From Flavobacteriaceae bacterium CRH (GTDB lineage Bacteria > Bacteroidota > Bacteroidia > Flavobacteriales > Flavobacteriaceae), in assembly GCA_001507425.1 (NCBI GenBank), contig LMAJ01000020.1, positions 29,377 through 93,376 of the forward strand: DNA of 64,000 nt. Reading direction: 5' to 3'. Positions 60,735 to 64,000 of this stretch are shown piece after piece. Below the pieces are notes generated by a model that saw nothing but the letters and a program-made list of their open reading frames with translations, had not been told where the DNA came from and made no database searches. Each line of letters begins with the position of its first letter. Position 1 is the stretch's first letter. The position numbers were made by a program, and so were the translations under genes.

Positions 60735-62834
60735 TTACTTTTCTATTACATTTATTTCACCAATAGAAACCGTCTGACCTTTTCCTTCCGCAGATTTCGC
60801 AACAAAACGAAGATATCTTGCTTTAGTTTCAGCAAATGTTTTAACCTGTTCTATTGGGTTATTTTTAATGTTTGAAAACTCTCCCTGTGATTGTATTGTC
60901 CATTTTACATTATCTAAACTCGTGTAGAATTCGTATTTAGAAATTAAATTAAGATTGTTGCCCACTTGCTGCGGAACATACGTAAATCCATTTATTTTTA
61001 GGATTGCTCCCATATCGATCGATACTTCTTGCGGAAGTTTATTGTTGTCACTCCCAAAACCCCAATCTGTAGCGGGATTTCCGTCTATGATTCTATTTAC
61101 CGAATTCATATCACCACTTGAAGCAGTAACAATTTTCCATTTCTCTTTAGAAACACCATATTTTGCGGTTATCACAGCACTGCTGATATTCTCCTTTTTA
61201 TTGACAGCAATCGCTTTAATCTGAACGGCTCTATTGTATTTAAATACACCTTTATATAATATACTTTTTGAAGACGGCACAGAACTATCAACAGTATAAT
61301 AAATACTATTTTCTTCTTCAGATTTTAGGGTAACATTTCCATTTTTGTCTCGCTGAATTTCCGGTGTACGTACGAAAGTCGGTGCATTATAGGCTTGAAT
61401 ATTCGAAATGACAATACTCGCTTTAGAATCGGTAATATTTATTTTAAGTGCCGAAGCTGTAATTCTGTTTATTCTTAAAATTCGTTTATAACCAATTGTC
61501 GTTTCGTTGGCAATAGTTATCCATTTTCCATCAACTTTAGCTTCCACTGTAAAAGCCTTAACACGTTGACCTAACTTTATATATTCCTGAAGCAAAATTC
61601 GATCAATAGCTTTAGGTATATCAAACTCAAATACAATTGATGCTGTTTTTACATTATCATCTGTTGCCCAATACGTATCTTTGTTTCCGTCAGCTACATT
61701 TTTGGGAGCAAATTCGTTGTTGTTCCCTCTTGTATTATCTGCAGTAATTTTACTTCCGGCTAATAATTCGGTTTTAAAATCTTCTTTTATAGTTGCAACT
61801 AATTCTTTTAGTCTTGTTTCATCATTTTCATGAACCAAACCTCTTCTGTCAACCGGAAGATTTAGCAATAAAGTCGCATTTCGACCAATCGACTCATAAT
61901 AAATATCGACCATTTCATCAAGCGGACGTACTTTATCATCTTCAACCGCATGATAAAACCATCCCGGTCTAATAGAAACATCTGCTTCGCCAGGAACCCA
62001 TTTTTCGCCATCTTCATGACCTGAAGTAAATTCTGTATAATGTACTTTTCCAGCCAATTCATCTTTTTGACGTAAAAGTGACCAGTTTGTTTTACCGGCA
62101 CGGCCTTCTTCATTTCCAATCCAACGAGCTTCTGAAGGCCCAACTCCCCATACCAAAGTTTTAGGAGCCGTTTTGTAAATTAGTTTATAGGTTTCATCCC
62201 AATTATAATATTCAAGTGTATTGATTTTTCGAGTTTCATTTGCTCCGCCATAATAGCCGTCACCACCATTTGCCCCATCAAACCACATTTCGAAAACATC
62301 TCCGTAATTCGTTAATAATTCTTTCAGCTGATTTCTAAAATACGTAACATATTCCGGTTTACCATAATCTGCACGATTTCTGTCCCAAGGCGAAAGATAT
62401 AGTCCTAATTTTAAATCATATTCTTTACAAGCTGCTGCTAATTCTTTTACAAGATCGCCTTTACCATTTTGCCAGGGAGAATTTTTAACAGAACGTTCTG
62501 TATAAGCCGATGGCCATAAACAAAATCCGTCGTGATGTTTGGCAACTAATATAATTCCTTTCATTCCCGCCGCTTTTACCACACGCGCCCATTGACGAAC
62601 ATCTAAATTAGTCGGATTAAAAAGTTCCGGAGATTCATCTCCATAACCCCATTCTTTATTAGTAAATGTATTTAATGAGAAATGTACAAAAGCGTAAAAT
62701 TCCATTTCATGCCAGTCCAATTGTTTTTGAGTAGGCAACGGACCAAACGGCTCAGGTGATTTTACTAACTCCTGACTATTAATTGGTGCTATTAAGCAAA
62801 AAAAACTCAGTATTAAAAATATATTTTTCATCAA
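60735..62834 (-). CDS. GH29 alpha-L-fucosidase with discoidin-like domains (second copy)
   Basis: The 699-residue secreted enzyme (signal peptide about 1-20) has a GH29 barrel with KHHDGFCLW near residue 99 and the nucleophile D186 in FEMWFDGANGG. Two discoidin (F5/8 C)-like domains (about 365-490 and 570-699) flank a chitobiase/hexosaminidase-C-like Fn3 module (about 495-555, IYYTVDSSVPSSKSILY). The layout resembles the GH29-B group that removes alpha-1,3/1,4-fucose from Lewis-type structures. It differs from the other GH29 in size and domain set, so the locus can attack at least two fucose linkages. Confidence 0.9.
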   Translation of the reverse strand: MMKNIFLILSFFCLIAPINSQELVKSPEPFGPLPTQKQLDWHEMEFYAFVHFSLNTFTNKEWGYGDESPELFNPTNLDVRQWARVVKAAGMKGIILVAKHHDGFCLWPSAYTERSVKNSPWQNGKGDLVKELAAACKEYDLKLGLYLSPWDRNRADYGKPEYVTYFRNQLKELLTNYGDVFEMWFDGANGGDGYYGGANETRKINTLEYYNWDETYKLIYKTAPKTLVWGVGPSEARWIGNEEGRAGKTNWSLLRQKDELAGKVHYTEFTSGHEDGEKWVPGEADVSIRPGWFYHAVEDDKVRPLDEMVDIYYESIGRNATLLLNLPVDRRGLVHENDETRLKELVATIKEDFKTELLAGSKITADNTRGNNNEFAPKNVADGNKDTYWATDDNVKTASIVFEFDIPKAIDRILLQEYIKLGQRVKAFTVEAKVDGKWITIANETTIGYKRILRINRITASALKINITDSKASIVISNIQAYNAPTFVRTPEIQRDKNGNVTLKSEEENSIYYTVDSSVPSSKSILYKGVFKYNRAVQIKAIAVNKKENISSAVITAKYGVSKEKWKIVTASSGDMNSVNRIIDGNPATDWGFGSDNNKLPQEVSIDMGAILKINGFTYVPQQVGNNLNLISKYEFYTSLDNVKWTIQSQGEFSNIKNNPIEQVKTFAETKARYLRFVAKSAEGKGQTVSIGEINVIEK

Positions 62835-62910
62835 GTATCGATTGATAATTTGTTGGTTAGCTAATTAAAAAGCTAAATTTAAAACAAATACTTGTTTCGT
62901 TTAACACTAT

Positions 62911-62930
62911 TTCGACCAATAACGTTTTTT
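62911..62930 (-). promoter_or_regulatory. Candidate glycan-locus operator before the second GH29 gene
   Basis: TTCGACCAATAACGTTTTTT lies about 77 bases before the start codon, a distance similar to that of the nagB and susC elements. On the minus strand AACGTTATT matches the LytTR box pattern at eight of nine positions. Confidence 0.5.
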
Positions 62931-62989
62931 GGAGAGTATTGGGACGTAGAAGATATTTTAGATAATTTAAATTTACTCATATTTTAAAC

Positions 62990-63729
62990 ATGAAACACTT
63001 TCAAATTATTTCACATATAAGCAAAATGATAATGTAGAATCTGCTGTAGTAAAAATGATTCCAATTAACATTCCTGTTGGAGAATTTAAAGTATGGACAA
63101 AAAGTTTTGGCAGTAATCGAAAAATGAAAATATTATTATTCTATGTTTTTAGGAAATTTCTGCGGAGGAATTCTTGCTATGGAATATGCGCTAAAATAAC
63201 AGAAAAATTTAAAAGGTTTATTTAGATTCCCAACATGGTTGCCAGCGCACCTGAATACGGAAAATATGCAGATGAAGTACTTACAAAACAAATGAAACCT
63301 GAAATTTTGACAGAGATAAGATCTTTAGATGCTAAAAAAGATTAACAATCCACGGAATTATTAATCCCGAATTTCTATGTAGATTAAAAGAATGGCTAGA
63401 CGCTTCAAATCGAGCCTGTAAACATGTTAAGGAGAAATTTACATGTTAACACAAGGACCAAGTGAATTTGGCATCAGTGGCCGATTAGCAAAATGGTACA
63501 TAAAATAAAAAATCGTTTAAAAGAAATAATCATTCCAACTCAATCATTGGAGCCAAATATGACACGATAAATCCAAAAGCTATAAAAGAATAAAGTAAAT
63601 CATTACAAAAAGGGCGATTTTTATATTACTAAAATGAAAGCCTTTTAGCAATGTGGAATGATCAAAAAATATTAATGGATGGTATTTGAATTCATAAATG
63701 ATGTTGATACTAATAAATTTAAAATTTGA
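62990..63729 (+). pseudogene. Decayed proline iminopeptidase (alpha/beta hydrolase)
   Basis: Pieces of a proline iminopeptidase can be read in changing frames: IPVGEFKVWTKSFG near 63070, a part of the nucleophile region as GGILAMEYALK near 63170, then LTQGPSEFGISGRLAKW near 63445, IGAKYDT near 63550, and a C-terminal DVDTNKFKI ending at 63729. Several frameshifts and stops break it, and the HGGPG loop and much of the middle, including the Ser nucleophile context, are deleted. A probable signal-type start (MKHFQII) is at 62990. The full family is about 310 residues or more; about 245 codons' worth of DNA remain. Confidence 0.85.
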
Positions 63730-63803
63730 TAACCTTCTTAGTCTTTAAATAGTTCACAAGACCAATACACACAAAAAATCTTCTAAGACTTTCGTTTTAT
63801 TGC

Positions 63804-63840
63804 AAAAAAAAAACTTCAATTAGCTATGCTAATTGAAGTT
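63804..63840 (-). terminator. Terminator of the tRNA operon
   Basis: AACTTCAATTAGC (63812-63824) and GCTAATTGAAGTT (63828-63840) form a perfect 13-pair stem with a 3-base loop. On the minus strand Ts follow from 63812 downward. It lies directly after the tRNA-Leu 3' end. Confidence 0.92.
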
Positions 63841-63842
63841 TC

Positions 63843-63931
63843 TGGTACTCAGAGCGGGACTTGAACCCGCACGAACATTGCTGTTCACTGGATTTTAAGT
63901 CCAGCGTGTCTACCAATTTCACCATCCGAGC
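63843..63931 (-). tRNA. tRNA-Leu (anticodon TAA)
   Basis: The 89-base minus-strand sequence starts GCTCGGATGGTG and ends TCTGAGTACCA, giving a seven-pair acceptor with wobble pairs and an encoded CCA. The anticodon loop CTTAAAA sits on the stem TGGA/TCCA, and a long variable arm (GAACAGCAATGTTC) marks a class II tRNA. The T arm is GCGGGTTCAAGTCCCGC. Confidence 0.95.
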
Positions 63932-63936
63932 ATGAG

Positions 63937-64000
63937 TGGTACCTCCAGGGATCGAACCAGGGACACATGGATTTTCAGTCCATTGCTCTACCATCTGAGC
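63937..64000 (-). tRNA. tRNA-Phe (anticodon GAA), 5' end cut by window
   Basis: The minus-strand sequence from the D arm (GCTCAGATGGTAGAGC) runs through the anticodon loop CTGAAAA and the T arm CCTGGTTCGATCCCTGG to an encoded CCA at 63939-63937. About nine bases of the 5' acceptor strand lie outside the window. It is five bases from tRNA-Leu and part of the same transcript. Confidence 0.95.

Overview
The window reads as chromosome from a Flavobacterium-like member of the Bacteroidota. The evidence is low GC with A/T-ending codons, several TAnnTTTG-type promoter elements, no Shine-Dalgarno leaders, two SusC/SusD pairs, an ECF sigma/FecR pair, a NagB fused to a PIG-L-like domain, and the intergenic palindromes typical of this group. 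No rRNA, CRISPR array, intact insertion sequence or phage module was seen.

Left edge (1-1550): the last codons of a LanB-type lanthipeptide dehydratase and a complete SpaB_C-type partner protein, followed by about 680 bases without an intact gene. That stretch holds a tRNA-like relic and one copy of a diverged repeat whose second copy lies near 20.1 kb.

Peptidase locus (1552-17192, all minus): ECF sigma factor, FecR anti-sigma factor, SusC (with an STN signalling domain), SusD, a DUF4369/thioredoxin-fold protein without the CxxC, a TlpA-like thioredoxin with CxxC, an S8 subtilase, an M16 peptidase and DsbD. I infer a signal-responsive envelope system that takes up or processes peptides and has its own disulfide-reducing branch. 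Its substrate cannot be read from the sequence.

Small-molecule island (17620-26417): a divergent AraC regulator and cupin-MRJP fusion with a more GC-rich codon style, a TetR-SDR pair with a recognisable operator, AraC then SDR/aldo-keto reductase/amidohydrolase, a remnant of a second aldo-keto reductase, and an XRE regulator.

Glycan locus (26646-62834, minus except for a LytS/LytTR pair): M28 peptidase, sialidase-like BNR protein, FucP/NagP-type transporter, SusD, SusC, GH3, GH92, GH29, GH20, GH2, glycosylasparaginase, a GHL10-like TIM-barrel lipoprotein, a CBM9-like protein, GH130 phosphorylase, SSS symporter, a second GH92, the two-component pair, NagB and a second GH29 with discoidin domains. 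The set fits stepwise removal of fucose, galactose, GlcNAc and mannose from N-glycans. Man-GlcNAc would be cleaved by phosphorolysis, GlcNAc-Asn hydrolysed, and GlcN6P deaminated. No recognisable ENGase or PNGase is present. A motif near TTCGACNAATRACRT lies 63-99 bases upstream of susC, nagB and the second fucosidase, with a weaker form before the second GH92; it is a candidate regulon operator.

Right edge (62990-64000): a badly decayed proline iminopeptidase gene, a strong terminator, tRNA-Leu(TAA) and the 3' part of tRNA-Phe(GAA), all tRNA elements on the minus strand.
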